Shown here piece by piece: positions 15,027-15,117 of a stretch of 15,117 nt of DNA. The stretch's first letter is position 1. Every line of letters starts with the position of its first letter. The notes under the pieces are model-generated. The model was not told where the DNA came from. It was given only the letters and a program-made list of their open reading frames with translations, and did not search any database. A program made the translations under genes and the position numbers. The DNA comes from Acidimicrobiaceae bacterium. Lineage in GTDB: Bacteria; Actinomycetota; Acidimicrobiia; Acidimicrobiales; Microtrichaceae. Where the stretch lies: contig DORQ01000301.1 of the NCBI GenBank assembly GCA_003514205.1, positions 1 through 15,117 on the forward strand, given 5' to 3'.

Positions 15027-15117
15027 CTTCCGCTGACAATGCCGTCGCAGTGGTTTTGGGAGCCACAGGAGCCATCGGGTCTTGCCTCCTCGAAACACTG
15101 CACCACCACCAATATCA
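15023..15117 (+). CDS. Rossmann-fold SDR / NAD-dependent epimerase-dehydratase, 5' end only
   Basis: Only the first 31 codons are inside the window. They read VTSADNAVAVVLGATGAIGSCLLETL and then run off the right edge. AVVLGATGAIG is the beta1-loop-alpha1 of a short-chain dehydrogenase or sugar epimerase (GxxGxxG). The GTG start overlaps the DUF4910 stop as GTGA, and GGGG lies a few bases upstream, so start and coupling are well supported. Given its neighbours, a nucleotide-sugar epimerase, dehydratase or reductase is the most likely type, but the motif alone does not distinguish these. Confidence 0.75.
   Translation, partial: MTSADNAVAVVLGATGAIGSCLLETLHHHQY

Noticed and set aside
1..15117. 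CRISPR arrays, tRNA/rRNA genes, insertion sequences, attachment sites
   Set aside because: No spaced direct repeats, no cloverleaf ends with CCA-type 3' sequences, and no transposase or integrase motifs were seen.

Overview
The window looks like chromosomal DNA of a GC-rich actinobacterium, probably of the Acidimicrobiia or a related lineage. The evidence is a gene order close to the Mycobacterium tuberculosis folate/pantothenate region (panC, DUF2520 gene, folK, folB, folP, folE, ftsH, and further off hpt, tilS, DUF2342 protease), an RsrA/SigR-type thiol-redox sigma pair, and frequent GTG starts. There is no tRNA, rRNA, CRISPR array, transposase or integrase.

Left part (1-10164, all minus strand). 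Thirteen closely packed genes plus one small membrane-protein gene read right to left: sigR, rsrA, a 56-residue membrane protein, a DUF2342 zinc protease, tilS, hpt, ftsH, folE, folP, a phosphatase-like protein without its catalytic cysteine, folB, folK, a DUF2520 Rossmann protein, and panC (cut by the left edge). Several neighbours are translationally coupled: GTGA overlaps at ftsH/folE, folB/folK and folK/DUF2520, TAATG at DUF2520/panC, and an 8-base overlap before folB. FolE, FolB, FolK and FolP give four steps from GTP to dihydropteroate, and PanC makes pantothenate. Hpt does purine salvage, TilS modifies tRNA-Ile, and FtsH does membrane-protein quality control.

Middle (10165-12367). A 62-base divergent region with short inverted repeats separates sigR from a plus-strand NuoF-like gene. 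That protein keeps the four cysteines of the N3 4Fe-4S cluster but has lost the glycine-rich FMN/NADH signatures. After about 330 bases with no convincing gene comes a small conserved-looking protein with an HCALCDITHG motif.

Right part (12381-15117, plus strand). A TylC3/TcaB9-like sugar C-methyltransferase, a DUF4910 aminopeptidase-like zinc protein with a C-terminal winged helix, and the start of a Rossmann-fold SDR/epimerase (GTGA-coupled, cut by the right edge) look like the beginning of a deoxysugar or surface-polysaccharide cluster, functionally separate from the left array.

The observations most worth a second look are the Cys-less phosphatase-like protein between folP and folB, the flavin-site-degenerate NuoF-like protein opposite sigR/rsrA, the small membrane protein, and the methyltransferase-DUF4910-SDR module.
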